37,060 nucleotides of DNA from Candidatus Shapirobacteria bacterium (GTDB lineage: Bacteria > Patescibacteriota > Microgenomatia > UBA12405). This document shows, piece after piece, positions 16,334 to 24,273 of this stretch. Under the pieces are notes generated by a model. It saw only the letters and a list, made by a program, of their open reading frames with translations. It was not told the DNA's origin and did not search any database. How positions within the stretch are numbered: position 1 is the first letter of the stretch; every line of letters starts with the position of its first letter. Position numbers and translations under genes: made by a program. The stretch is from NCBI GenBank assembly GCA_017992115.1, contig JAGOPG010000004.1, positions 2,871 to 39,930 on the forward strand. Reading direction: 5' to 3'.

Positions 16334-17064
16334 GAATTGTCAGCAATTTGGGCCACTACTACCAGACGGCGCAAATAAGTCCCCGGGGGGGTACAAGTAA
16401 TTAAGGTCAAGTAACGTCCATCAAAACGTTGTTCTAATACGGAAAGGTCGGTAGGCTGGACTTCATACATTTCCGTAACTAGATACTTATAACGAATACG
16501 ATCGTAATCAACATAAATTTCGTCACCCTCCTTGAGACGATAAAGAGTTGAAAAAATAGTAATATACGATTTGGCATTAAAAAATTGAGGCAAAACCGAG
16601 TGGCCAAAAACTACAGCAGAACCATATTGGCCCGGGAGGGCGGTTTTAGGATACTGGATTAAGCTTTTTTTTAGATCTTCACTGCCTAAAATTACCTCAG
16701 CATCGGTAATTTTTAATTTAGGGATAGAAATATAATAACTACCTTGGTTTGGATTATTATCGATATCCTCTTGAAAGTGAATGTTTGGAGAATCGACAAA
16801 CCAACTAGAAAGATTGGTTAGATCACCCTCAGTAGCTATAGCTTGAGTTTGGCTATAAAACTGAGGAGAAAGTGGATTTAATATTTGATCAAATTTAGTA
16901 GAATAACCTAACTGGAAATGAAGAATAGGCAGAACAACGGAAGCAAAAAGAACTAAACCAGTAAAAAAGAAAAAGGAAGCTAAAACTCGTTTTTGGGTTG
17001 GATTAAGTTTTCTGCGACCGTTTTTTTTGGTTTTTGGTGCTGATTTAACGTAAAGATAAGCCAT
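16330..17064 (-). CDS. Sortase (class not certain; class C/D/E-like)
   Basis: 244 residues. A short basic cytoplasmic N-terminus (KTKKNGRRKLNPTQKR) precedes one TM helix (~30-50), giving the Nin-Cout topology of sortases. The catalytic triad is visible: His near 153 in VVFGHSVLPQFF, Cys near 222 in LTLITCTPPG, and Arg near 229 in YLRRLVVVA. Sortases cut substrates after the Thr/Ala of an LPxTG-like motif and link them to cell-wall or pilin acceptors. It starts directly after the PilM-like membrane protein and overlaps ruvX by 4 bp. The likely substrate in this window is the LPTAG protein at 13275-13763. Confidence 0.92.
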   Translation of the reverse strand: MAYLYVKSAPKTKKNGRRKLNPTQKRVLASFFFFTGLVLFASVVLPILHFQLGYSTKFDQILNPLSPQFYSQTQAIATEGDLTNLSSWFVDSPNIHFQEDIDNNPNQGSYYISIPKLKITDAEVILGSEDLKKSLIQYPKTALPGQYGSAVVFGHSVLPQFFNAKSYITIFSTLYRLKEGDEIYVDYDRIRYKYLVTEMYEVQPTDLSVLEQRFDGRYLTLITCTPPGTYLRRLVVVAQIADNS

Positions 17065-19125
17065 CTATAATTTTTGGATAATTGTAATTTTATCAGGAGA
17101 AGGAGGAAGTCGTTGCCAGAGATTAAAAACTTTCGGCAAAATTTCTATATTACGTCCATAAAGCATGGGTTGAGCATCTAATATTTTGTAGGCAGTACTT
17201 ATCTTTTGTTTGGCCAATTTTTTTTGCAAGGTGGCTACTTCGACCTTGGGCAAAGTTTTGCCAATGATGGTTAATTTACCAGTGGACTTTTGGGAAGCAT
17301 TTTTGGTGGCCTCAAACTTCAATTCAAAATCTTTTTCTGAAGCAACAGACTGGAGGAATTCCTGATTGTCCTGCAATAACAATCTAATAATATCTCCCTT
17401 TTTTGCAGGATCAATTTGAAGCAAAGATAAGGTTAGATTGGCATCAACCTTTAGTTCATCGGCTTCTTCCCCCACTTCCCGACTAAAATCAAGCTGTTTC
17501 TTGTCAATAAAAAGGGTAGAAGGCATTAATCCAGAGAGACTACTCTCTTCAGCGACTTTCTGATCTATCCGCTCATCTAGAGAATCAGTAATAATTTTAC
17601 TGAGTTTATTCTTGTCTTCAGTGCTGACTACTCGAATTTGCCTTTTACTACCGCCAGAAATAGAATCACTTGTTTTAGCTATTAAACTTGAATTATCCTT
17701 AAAAGACAATTCAACATCTTTGGCTAAATCGAATTCTGGTCCAATGTCGCTTGCAATAATCTGGGCTTTGGCTTGCCCCATGGTAATAGTTGCATTTTCC
17801 AAATTAATACTACTACCAGGTACCTGAGCAGAAGTAAGTATCTCATAGTTTTTGCCATTGGTAACCAAAATAGTGCCTTTGGGGACATTTTGAATTTTAT
17901 TACTTTGGTTGAGGATAGTGATGTCTCCTTTAGATTTTTCCCCATCTTCTTTCTCACCGGTGGTAGGAATACTATCAAAAAAGGCAAGGTTGATGGTTTT
18001 TTTGTGGGCAGGAATGGTAGTAGATGAAAGATCGTCGGCCGTAGAATCAAGGGTAACCGTAAAATTTTTATCAATCTCAATAGCTTTTAAATACATGGTA
18101 ACGTCCGCTTTAATTAAAAAATATGGGATAAGAAGAAAAATAGGCATCAAAGCTATTAGTAATAGCCAAAGAGGATTAAATTTAATTTTATTTACATTGA
18201 GAGAAGGGAGATTAATTTTAGGAAAATTAAGTTTAGGTTTTTTAGGGGGGGTGACAATCTCCTCTTTAGGAATCTCGATTTGAGCCTCAGGATTGGTAAA
18301 ACCTAATTCCTCAGCAGGAACTTGAGTAAACTCATCAGATATCAATTCTGAATTTTCTTCTTCTGGAGAAGGAGGGGGTACTGGTAATGTTTTATCTTCA
18401 AGTGAAGGATTTAGTTCAGAAGCTATACTTCGTGTATAGAGAGAAAATAAATCGTTTTCGGAATAAGAATCTACGTCAGGTAAATGAAGGAAGGTCTCAA
18501 TGTTTTTTCTACCTATCCATGGGTAATTTTTTATATCATCAATAATAGTATCGTTAAGATGTCCAAAGATTAGGATTCGTGGCGGTAGTGCGGAATCCAT
18601 CTGAATAGTTAAAAGGACATTTTCCAAGTCTTGTGGGGAAAATTCGTGATCGAGAGGTTGAACAAAACGTTTTTTAACCTCTCCCAAATAAACAAGGGAG
18701 GTGGTGAATTCTTTTTGGCCTAAATTTAAGAGAATAAAGCTAGGAGGAAAAGAATCTAATTTACCTAAAGCTTCAATGAACGCTTCATCATTACTGATAA
18801 AACCAAGCGGTTTTAATTTTAATGAATGGCATAGATTTTCCATAAGTTTAAGATAATCAGGAAAAATTTTGCCATCATTTCCAATCCATTGAGGAGGGAG
18901 AATAAAAGCTGCTTGAGATGGTTCATCTTCTGGATCCATGGAAACTTTTTCAGCAGCGGCGGAGAGAGAAATATCGACTGAACGAAGAAAGGAATCAGGA
19001 TCACCAGGAGTCCATTCAGTATCAGGCCCAATTGATGAAACCAACGATGGAGTACTGTTTTGAACTAGGGCAACAGCAACACCAGAAGTGTTAATAGAAA
19101 TGAGCCAATAATAAGGACTATCCAT
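17065..19125 (-). CDS. Large membrane protein: PilM/actin-like cytoplasmic domain, one TM, extracellular repeat-like C-terminus
   Basis: 686 residues. Residues ~1-240 resemble a PilM-type ASKHA fold: WLISINTSGVAVALVQ as a phosphate-1-like strand pair, QAAFILPPQWI, and FILLNLGQKEFTTSLVYLG as phosphate-2-like. Both nucleotide motifs look degenerate. A Pro/Glu linker (~245-310) leads to a TM helix (~318-338). The large C-terminal part contains a stretch like Baseplate_J/fiber beta-domains (GDITILNQSNK, VPKGTILVTNGKNYEI, ASDIGPEFDLAKDVELSF). The start overlaps the alaS stop by 1 bp and the stop abuts the sortase start. Function unknown; a surface-structure or envelope scaffold role is inferred from its neighbours. 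Confidence 0.7.
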   Translation of the reverse strand: MDSPYYWLISINTSGVAVALVQNSTPSLVSSIGPDTEWTPGDPDSFLRSVDISLSAAAEKVSMDPEDEPSQAAFILPPQWIGNDGKIFPDYLKLMENLCHSLKLKPLGFISNDEAFIEALGKLDSFPPSFILLNLGQKEFTTSLVYLGEVKKRFVQPLDHEFSPQDLENVLLTIQMDSALPPRILIFGHLNDTIIDDIKNYPWIGRKNIETFLHLPDVDSYSENDLFSLYTRSIASELNPSLEDKTLPVPPPSPEEENSELISDEFTQVPAEELGFTNPEAQIEIPKEEIVTPPKKPKLNFPKINLPSLNVNKIKFNPLWLLLIALMPIFLLIPYFLIKADVTMYLKAIEIDKNFTVTLDSTADDLSSTTIPAHKKTINLAFFDSIPTTGEKEDGEKSKGDITILNQSNKIQNVPKGTILVTNGKNYEILTSAQVPGSSINLENATITMGQAKAQIIASDIGPEFDLAKDVELSFKDNSSLIAKTSDSISGGSKRQIRVVSTEDKNKLSKIITDSLDERIDQKVAEESSLSGLMPSTLFIDKKQLDFSREVGEEADELKVDANLTLSLLQIDPAKKGDIIRLLLQDNQEFLQSVASEKDFELKFEATKNASQKSTGKLTIIGKTLPKVEVATLQKKLAKQKISTAYKILDAQPMLYGRNIEILPKVFNLWQRLPPSPDKITIIQKL

Positions 19126-20912
19126 TACATAAGGATAGCATAAATTCGCCTTTTGCCGCTGCCTGCTGACTCTTCTTTTTGAATCTTAAATTTGCCCAAG
19201 ATAGAAGTATTTTTAACATGCGGACCGGTGCAGACTTCTTGCGAGAAAATATCGTTGCCACTACCTATAGTATAAACAGTGACAACTTCGGGATATTTTG
19301 TTCCAAAAAAAGCTAAAGCACCATTTTTTTTGGCTTCAGAAAATTTCTCTGATTTAACGGTAACTGGAAGAGCTTTTTTGATTTGAGTATTAACCATTTC
19401 TTCAATTTTCAAAAGTTCGGAAGAAGAAACTTTATCGGGGTGAGTAAAATCAAAACGTAGTCTTTCGGAGGTAATATTGGAGCCAGACTGGACAACATGA
19501 TCACCTAATATTTTCCGTAAAGATGCATGTAAAAGATGGGTAGCAGTATGATATTTGGTAATTATTTCTGAGTGATCGGCCAAACCAGATTTAAAAATTC
19601 CGGCAGAAAGAGTTTGGGATTGCTTTTGATGCTCTTCTTTAAGTTTATTAAATTCATCTAAATCTAAACTCAAGTTTTGTTTTTGTAATTCTTCTTCAAT
19701 CATTTCTACGGGGAAGCCGAAACTTTGGTATAAGTCGAAAGCCTGTTGACCCGTTACCTGATGGTTTTTAGTAATTAGTTTATTAATTTCATTTAGGCCG
19801 CGGTTAAGAGTTTTGCGGAATTTGATTTCTTCTTGATGTAATATTTCCAAGATGTGATTACGATTGGTGTTTAATTCTTGGTAATTACCTGCATATTGGT
19901 GCCGATTATCAATAACAGCTTCGCCTATTTTTTGGCTAAAATTATCTTCAATACCTAATAGCTTCCCTTGACGAATAGTCCGACGGATAAGACGACGCAA
20001 AATATAGCCTCTTTCTTTGTTGGACGGTTCGATCCCGTCATTAATTATAAAAACAGCTGCTCGAAGATGGTCGGAAATGATACGCATTGATTTCTGAATT
20101 TCAATATTGCCCTGCTTTACATATTGTTTACCCGAAATTTCTTCTATTTTTTTTATAATCGGTTGCCAAATTTCGGTTTGATAATTGTCTGAATAACCCG
20201 ATAAAACGGCCGTCGTTCTTTCTACTCCCATGCCAGTATCAACATTAGGATTTTGCAAAGGAATAAATTCACCTGAGGTGGTTTTGTTAAATTGCATAAA
20301 AACGTTATTCCAAATTTCAATGTAACGACCTTGACGGCAGCCTTCTTTGAAATCAATATCTGGCTTGCCATATTGGGTGTCAAAAAAAATTTCTGTATCT
20401 GGACCACAGGGTCCAGTAGTGCCGGCGGGACCCCACCAATTATCTTCGACTCCTAAGGCGTGAATATGTTCGGGTAAAATACCCTCTTTTAGCCAAAGTT
20501 CACGGGAATCGTTATCTAGAGATATGTTCTTATCACCGGCAAAAATAGTGACATGAAGATTTTTAGGAAAAATACCTAAATGTTTTGTCAGAAATTCGAA
20601 AGACCAAGGGATCGATTCTTTTTTAAAATAATCACCAAAAGACCAATTGCCAAGCATCTCAAAAAAGGTGTGATGAAAAGTATCGCCAACTTCATCGATA
20701 TCTCCGGTTCTAAGGCATTTTTGAACGTTTACTATACGTTTTCCTAAAGGGTGTGGCTGACCTAAAAGATAGGGAACAAGAGGATGCATACCGGCAGAAA
20801 TAAAGAGAGTACTGGGATCATTTTCGGGGATTAAGGAAGATGGGGGAATTTCGATATGATTCTTTGAAATAAAAAAATCGACAAAAACTTGCTTTAGTTC
20901 CCGGGCATTCAT
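19125..20912 (-). CDS. alaS: Alanyl-tRNA synthetase, short form without C-Ala domain
   Basis: 595 residues from the ATG at 20912; a TTG at 20918 is the only earlier in-frame option and overlaps the -10. Class II catalytic core: SSLIPENDPSTLF, FISAGMHPLVPYLLGQPHP, NVQKCLRTGDIDEVG and TFFEMLGNWSFGDYFK. The editing domain is present, with HTATHLLH (~454) and CxxxH as CTGPHVKNT (~561; usually CGGTH). Full bacterial AlaRS is ~870 residues; the C-Ala/DHHA1 dimerisation and tRNA-elbow region is entirely missing. The sequence ends neatly at RRIYAILM plus stop, so this is a natural domain boundary and not a frameshift. It is the first gene of the envelope operon. Confidence 0.95.
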   Translation of the reverse strand: MNARELKQVFVDFFISKNHIEIPPSSLIPENDPSTLFISAGMHPLVPYLLGQPHPLGKRIVNVQKCLRTGDIDEVGDTFHHTFFEMLGNWSFGDYFKKESIPWSFEFLTKHLGIFPKNLHVTIFAGDKNISLDNDSRELWLKEGILPEHIHALGVEDNWWGPAGTTGPCGPDTEIFFDTQYGKPDIDFKEGCRQGRYIEIWNNVFMQFNKTTSGEFIPLQNPNVDTGMGVERTTAVLSGYSDNYQTEIWQPIIKKIEEISGKQYVKQGNIEIQKSMRIISDHLRAAVFIINDGIEPSNKERGYILRRLIRRTIRQGKLLGIEDNFSQKIGEAVIDNRHQYAGNYQELNTNRNHILEILHQEEIKFRKTLNRGLNEINKLITKNHQVTGQQAFDLYQSFGFPVEMIEEELQKQNLSLDLDEFNKLKEEHQKQSQTLSAGIFKSGLADHSEIITKYHTATHLLHASLRKILGDHVVQSGSNITSERLRFDFTHPDKVSSSELLKIEEMVNTQIKKALPVTVKSEKFSEAKKNGALAFFGTKYPEVVTVYTIGSGNDIFSQEVCTGPHVKNTSILGKFKIQKEESAGSGKRRIYAILM

Positions 20913-20918
20913 TGGCAA

Positions 20919-20927
20919 ATTATAGCA
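20919..20927 (-). promoter_or_regulatory. Extended -10 promoter of alaS, leaderless arrangement
   Basis: TGC followed by a perfect TATAAT (20919-20924), then 6 nt, then the ATG. It begins immediately after the stop codon of the previous gene. No -35 match and no Shine-Dalgarno. Confidence 0.6.
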
Positions 20928-21233
20928 TTAAGCAACGGTCTTCTTGGTTTTTTTGAAGGTACGAGTAGATTTTTTGACTACAGGTTTACTTTCAGCAATT
21001 AAACGACGGGGAATATTAACTTCTTTTTTAATCACTTTTTTGATTTCTTGGGGTTTTTCGTTGGTTTCTTTGCCTAAATTTTTGATGAAATCCTCAACCT
21101 TAAGTCTTAGTCTGTCAAAATCTTTTTTGGAATAATTTTTAGTAATATAGGAGCCAACTAGAGCTCCAGTAATAACACCTAAAAATAAACCAATGGAAAA
21201 TTTATCGTTATTTTTTTCACAATCACAGGACAT
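20928..21233 (-). CDS. YtxH-like small membrane protein
   Basis: 101 residues. A short N-terminus with two Cys (SCDCEKNN) is followed by a glycine-rich TM helix (~14-32, GLFLGVITGALVGSYIT), the pattern of YtxH/gas-vesicle-like proteins. Then comes a charged helical region (SKKDFDRLRLKVEDFIKNLG) and a very Lys-rich tail (KKSTRTFKKTKKTVA). It is cotranscribed with the DUF948-like gene 15 bp upstream. Function unknown; the pair resembles the DUF948/YtxH gene pairs seen in Firmicutes. The basic tail suggests nucleic-acid or membrane contact (inference). Confidence 0.68.
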   Translation of the reverse strand: MSCDCEKNNDKFSIGLFLGVITGALVGSYITKNYSKKDFDRLRLKVEDFIKNLGKETNEKPQEIKKVIKKEVNIPRRLIAESKPVVKKSTRTFKKTKKTVA

Positions 21234-21248
21234 ATTATGTTTTAATTA

Positions 21249-21476
21249 TTAATCTTTACGGCGAAATAAATTAAAGAAAGAAAAACCATTTTTAAAACCA
21301 GCCACAAAATTAGAAAGGGAATCGATGGGTTTTTGAACCGAATCAACAAATAAGTTACCCCGATCAACCATTGCTTGGACTTTCTCTAATAATTTAATTA
21401 AGTAATAGGCGATGGCAACAATAGTACCAGTGATAATAATCAAACAAGCGGCAATGATAATTTGTAAAGTATCCAT
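21249..21476 (-). CDS. DUF948-like small membrane protein
   Basis: 75 residues. An N-terminal TM helix (~4-28, LQIIIAACLIIITGTIVAIAYYLI) is followed by a heptad-like region with KLLEKVQAMVDRGNLFVDSVQKPIDSL and an amphipathic, Phe-rich end (FKNGFSFFNLFRRKD). The layout resembles DUF948 proteins. It starts 15 bp after the stop of the RodZ-like gene, and a TATAAT lies 6 nt before its ATG, so it may have its own promoter. Paired with the YtxH-like gene downstream. Function unknown. Confidence 0.65.
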   Translation of the reverse strand: MDTLQIIIAACLIIITGTIVAIAYYLIKLLEKVQAMVDRGNLFVDSVQKPIDSLSNFVAGFKNGFSFFNLFRRKD

Positions 21477-21482
21477 GCTTTA

Positions 21483-21488
21483 ATTATA
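21483..21488 (-). promoter_or_regulatory. -10 box 6 nt before the DUF948-like gene
   Basis: Perfect TATAAT on the minus strand, 6-nt gap to the ATG at 21476, located just after the stop of the RodZ-like gene. No Shine-Dalgarno. Confidence 0.5.
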
Positions 21489-21490
21489 GA

Positions 21491-22087
21491 CTATTTGATA
21501 TTTTTTTCATCAGTACTGATTACACCTGCCGGAGATTTTGCCTCAACAGTAATTTTAGCCTCAGAACTGGCAATATCAATGGTTTTTTTAAAATTACCCT
21601 TAGAATCAACAATAACCAATGAATCATTAATTTTAATGGTAGCCATAGGATCAGTATTTCCAGATATTTCTACAGTTTTAGTACTTAGATTATCCGGCCA
21701 ATTTACCGTTAACTTGGGTGGACGATTAAATTTTAAATATTCATAAATCAAGTAAAGTGAAAAAATTATTATCAAAAGAATAATAAAAAGTTTAAGAGCT
21801 AGTTGAGGAGTGAAAGAAAAAAAAGAATGACGAGGGTGGAATTTTTGACTTTTTTGATCATAGTCTCGGCGAAAAATAGACAAAATTTCTTCTCCATTTA
21901 AGCCCAAAAACTCTGCATAGTCTTTAACCATCAAAGAACAATAAGGTTCCGAAGGAAAATCAGAAGTGGTTTCATTTTCAAAGGCAAGCAAATAATGGGT
22001 AGGAATACGGGTTCGCTTGCTTATTTCTTCAAAATCAAGTTCTCTATCAAGACGGGTGGATTCTAAAATTGCCGAGGCCCGTTTCAT
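21491..22087 (-). CDS. RodZ-like protein: N-terminal HTH, TM, extracellular beta domain
   Basis: 198 residues. Residues ~8-80 form a RodZ/HTH_25-type helix-turn-helix (ILESTRLDRELDFEEISKRTRIPTHYLLAFEN, then SEPYCSLMVKDYAEFLGLN). A TM helix lies at ~102-122. The C-terminal ~75 residues look like a small Ig-like/glucodextranase-B-type domain (VEISGNTDPMATIKINDSLVIVDSKGN). RodZ links MreB to the cell wall in rod-shaped bacteria; no mreB is in the window, so the role here is open. It follows ftsK by 2 bp. Confidence 0.83.
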   Translation of the reverse strand: MKRASAILESTRLDRELDFEEISKRTRIPTHYLLAFENETTSDFPSEPYCSLMVKDYAEFLGLNGEEILSIFRRDYDQKSQKFHPRHSFFSFTPQLALKLFIILLIIIFSLYLIYEYLKFNRPPKLTVNWPDNLSTKTVEISGNTDPMATIKINDSLVIVDSKGNFKKTIDIASSEAKITVEAKSPAGVISTDEKNIK

Positions 22088-22089
22088 AA

Positions 22090-24246
22090 TTATTCTGTCA
22101 TGCCATCATCGGAAGTCCGATGTTCAATTAAAATATCTCTGGGTTTGGCTCCATTAACAGGACCAATAATACCGGCTTTTTCTAATTGGTCAAGAACACG
22201 GGCTGCTCTAGCATAGCCTAATTTGAGACGGCGCTGAAGAAGCGAAGCCGAAGCTTTGCCAGTTTCCTGAATAAGTTTAATTGCATCATCAAACAGTGCG
22301 TCTCGTTCTTCACCATCTTCAAGAAAAATATTTTTGCTACCAGAGTTAGGACTTGCGATCGGTTGACGAACAATTTCATCATTATATTCACCACTTCTTT
22401 GGGTTTTAAGGAAGTCTATTAGTCGGTCAACTTCTTTGTCGGAAACAAAACAACCTTGGATACGCACTGGCTTGGCCAAATCTGGAGGGACGTAAAGCAT
22501 GTCGCCACGACCAAGTAATTTTTCGGCTCCAGGGGTGTCTAAAATTACCCGAGAATCAGTCATTGAGGTTACTGCAAAAGCAATTCTGGTGGGAATATTG
22601 GCTTTAATTAATCCAGTAATAATATTGACGGAGGGTCGCTGAGTGGCTAATACTAAATGGATACCCACAGCTCTAGCCATTTGGGCAATACGACAAATGT
22701 TATCCTCAACTTCTGCCGGGGAAAAAAGCATTATTTCGGCTAATTCGTCAATAATAATTAAGATGTAGGGCATAGATTGGAAACCGGAAAGATTGTTGTA
22801 GCCTTCAATATTTTTGGCACCAACTTCAGTAAATACCTTATATCGATGTTCCATTTCATTGACTGCCCACTTTAGAGCAGAAACGACTTTTTCCGGTTCA
22901 ACAATAACTGGAGTTAAAAGATGGGGAATGCCATTGTATCGGGATAATTCGACTCTTTTCGGATCCACCATAATTAATCGAAGTTCATCGGGAGAGGCAC
23001 GGAAAAGAAGAGTAGAAATCCAAGAATTAATACAAATAGATTTACCAGAACCGGTTTGACCAGCAATTAAAACATGGGGCATTTTACCAATATCGGCAAT
23101 TTTGGCCTGACCACTGACATCAAGTCCTAGAGGTACAGTAATTTTACTTTTGGCATTTTTCATAACATCCGACTCTAAAACAGAACGAATAGGAACAACT
23201 TCAAGGGATTTATTGGGCATTTCGATACCAACTAGGGAACGTCCGGGGATAGGGGCTTCAACACGGATTTGACCGCCGGGGGCAGCCAAAGCCATGGCTA
23301 AATCATTGCTCAAAGACAAAATTTTGGCTAATTTTGTACCAAGAGCAACTTCCAAGGCGTATTGAGTAACTGAAGGGCTATTGTTTACCTCTGCCACCCG
23401 AGCGGTAATACCGAATGAGTCGAGTGTTTGTTCGATAATTTGGGCATTTTTGCGAACATCTCCGCGGTCTGCTTTGGCCCCTGGGGTATCATCAAAAATT
23501 GACATAGAAGGATAAACCCAGGCTTGGTTTGAAGAAGAACTTAGTGCCGGACTAGGTTTTAAAATTGGAGCAACGCCTGTAACACCCAAGTCAGTCTTGG
23601 CTTCAGATTTTGATTCAATTTTGGGTTTTTTAGAAAAAAGGCCGGATAAGGGACTTGATGTAGAAATTGTTTTTGAGTCTGGGGAATCACTTTGAAAAAT
23701 GGTTTCTTGAGCGTTTTTGTCGGATTTTTTGGATTTAGTTTTTTTGCCTTCACCAACAGTGTATTTTTTAATAGTCGCAAAAATTTTACTGATGGTTTTG
23801 AAAATTTGAGCAATATTGGTATCAAAAAGGACAACAAAGCCCACAATAAAACTGAAAAAGAAAATTATAAAAGTAACAACTTCAGAAAAAATCTCCAAAA
23901 ATTGTTCCCACAAAAAAATACCGACTGTTCCCTGTTTAAAGAGAGCCAAGGAAGAAATAAAAAGGATTAAAAAACCAAAAAAAACGTTGGCTTCTTTTAG
24001 GGGGCTTTTTATTTTGGCAAAAAGAAAGGAAATTAATAACAACAGGAAAGGAATCATGACTGAAGCAACACCAAAATATTTTTCTAAATAAAAATTTATT
24101 TGTGTAGCCAATGGGCCCTGCTGAAGAAAAGAAAATACGGTAATAATAGCTAAAATTACAAAGAAAATAAAAAAAATTGATTTTTTGGTATCTGTCTTTA
24201 ATTTGAGACTAGGTAATATTTTATTTTTTTTGCGTCCTCGAGGCAT
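22090..24246 (-). CDS. ftsK: DNA translocase FtsK/SpoIIIE
   Basis: 718 residues. A basic N-terminus precedes about four TM helices (~22-150). A Ser/Lys-rich linker leads to the alpha/beta motor, with Walker A GQTGSGKS (~395), the Walker B region ILIIIDELAEIM, and the FtsK motifs IRVEAPIPGRSLVGIEMPN, DPKRVELSRYNGIPHLL and LATQRPSVNIITGLIKANIPTRIAF. The C-terminal winged-helix gamma domain (SASLLQRRLKLGYARAARVLDQLEKAGIIGP) is present and in many bacteria reads KOPS/SRS sequences. It pumps chromosome termini through the closing septum. It starts 27 bp after the proS stop with a TATACT box 6 nt before the ATG. Confidence 0.96.
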   Translation of the reverse strand: MPRGRKKNKILPSLKLKTDTKKSIFFIFFVILAIITVFSFLQQGPLATQINFYLEKYFGVASVMIPFLLLLISFLFAKIKSPLKEANVFFGFLILFISSLALFKQGTVGIFLWEQFLEIFSEVVTFIIFFFSFIVGFVVLFDTNIAQIFKTISKIFATIKKYTVGEGKKTKSKKSDKNAQETIFQSDSPDSKTISTSSPLSGLFSKKPKIESKSEAKTDLGVTGVAPILKPSPALSSSSNQAWVYPSMSIFDDTPGAKADRGDVRKNAQIIEQTLDSFGITARVAEVNNSPSVTQYALEVALGTKLAKILSLSNDLAMALAAPGGQIRVEAPIPGRSLVGIEMPNKSLEVVPIRSVLESDVMKNAKSKITVPLGLDVSGQAKIADIGKMPHVLIAGQTGSGKSICINSWISTLLFRASPDELRLIMVDPKRVELSRYNGIPHLLTPVIVEPEKVVSALKWAVNEMEHRYKVFTEVGAKNIEGYNNLSGFQSMPYILIIIDELAEIMLFSPAEVEDNICRIAQMARAVGIHLVLATQRPSVNIITGLIKANIPTRIAFAVTSMTDSRVILDTPGAEKLLGRGDMLYVPPDLAKPVRIQGCFVSDKEVDRLIDFLKTQRSGEYNDEIVRQPIASPNSGSKNIFLEDGEERDALFDDAIKLIQETGKASASLLQRRLKLGYARAARVLDQLEKAGIIGPVNGAKPRDILIEHRTSDDGMTE

Positions 24247-24252
24247 AGTAAC

Positions 24253-24258
24253 AGTATA
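24253..24258 (-). promoter_or_regulatory. -10-like box 6 nt before ftsK
   Basis: TATACT (5 of 6 matches to TATAAT) on the minus strand with a 6-nt gap to the ATG at 24246. No Shine-Dalgarno is visible. Confidence 0.42.
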
Positions 24259-24273
24259 ACTTATTAGTGATGA

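Noticed and set aside
17724-18080. 118-codon open frame on the minus strand inside the PilM-like gene
   Set aside because: It is a shifted-frame shadow of an AT-rich gene with no start context or recognisable protein features.
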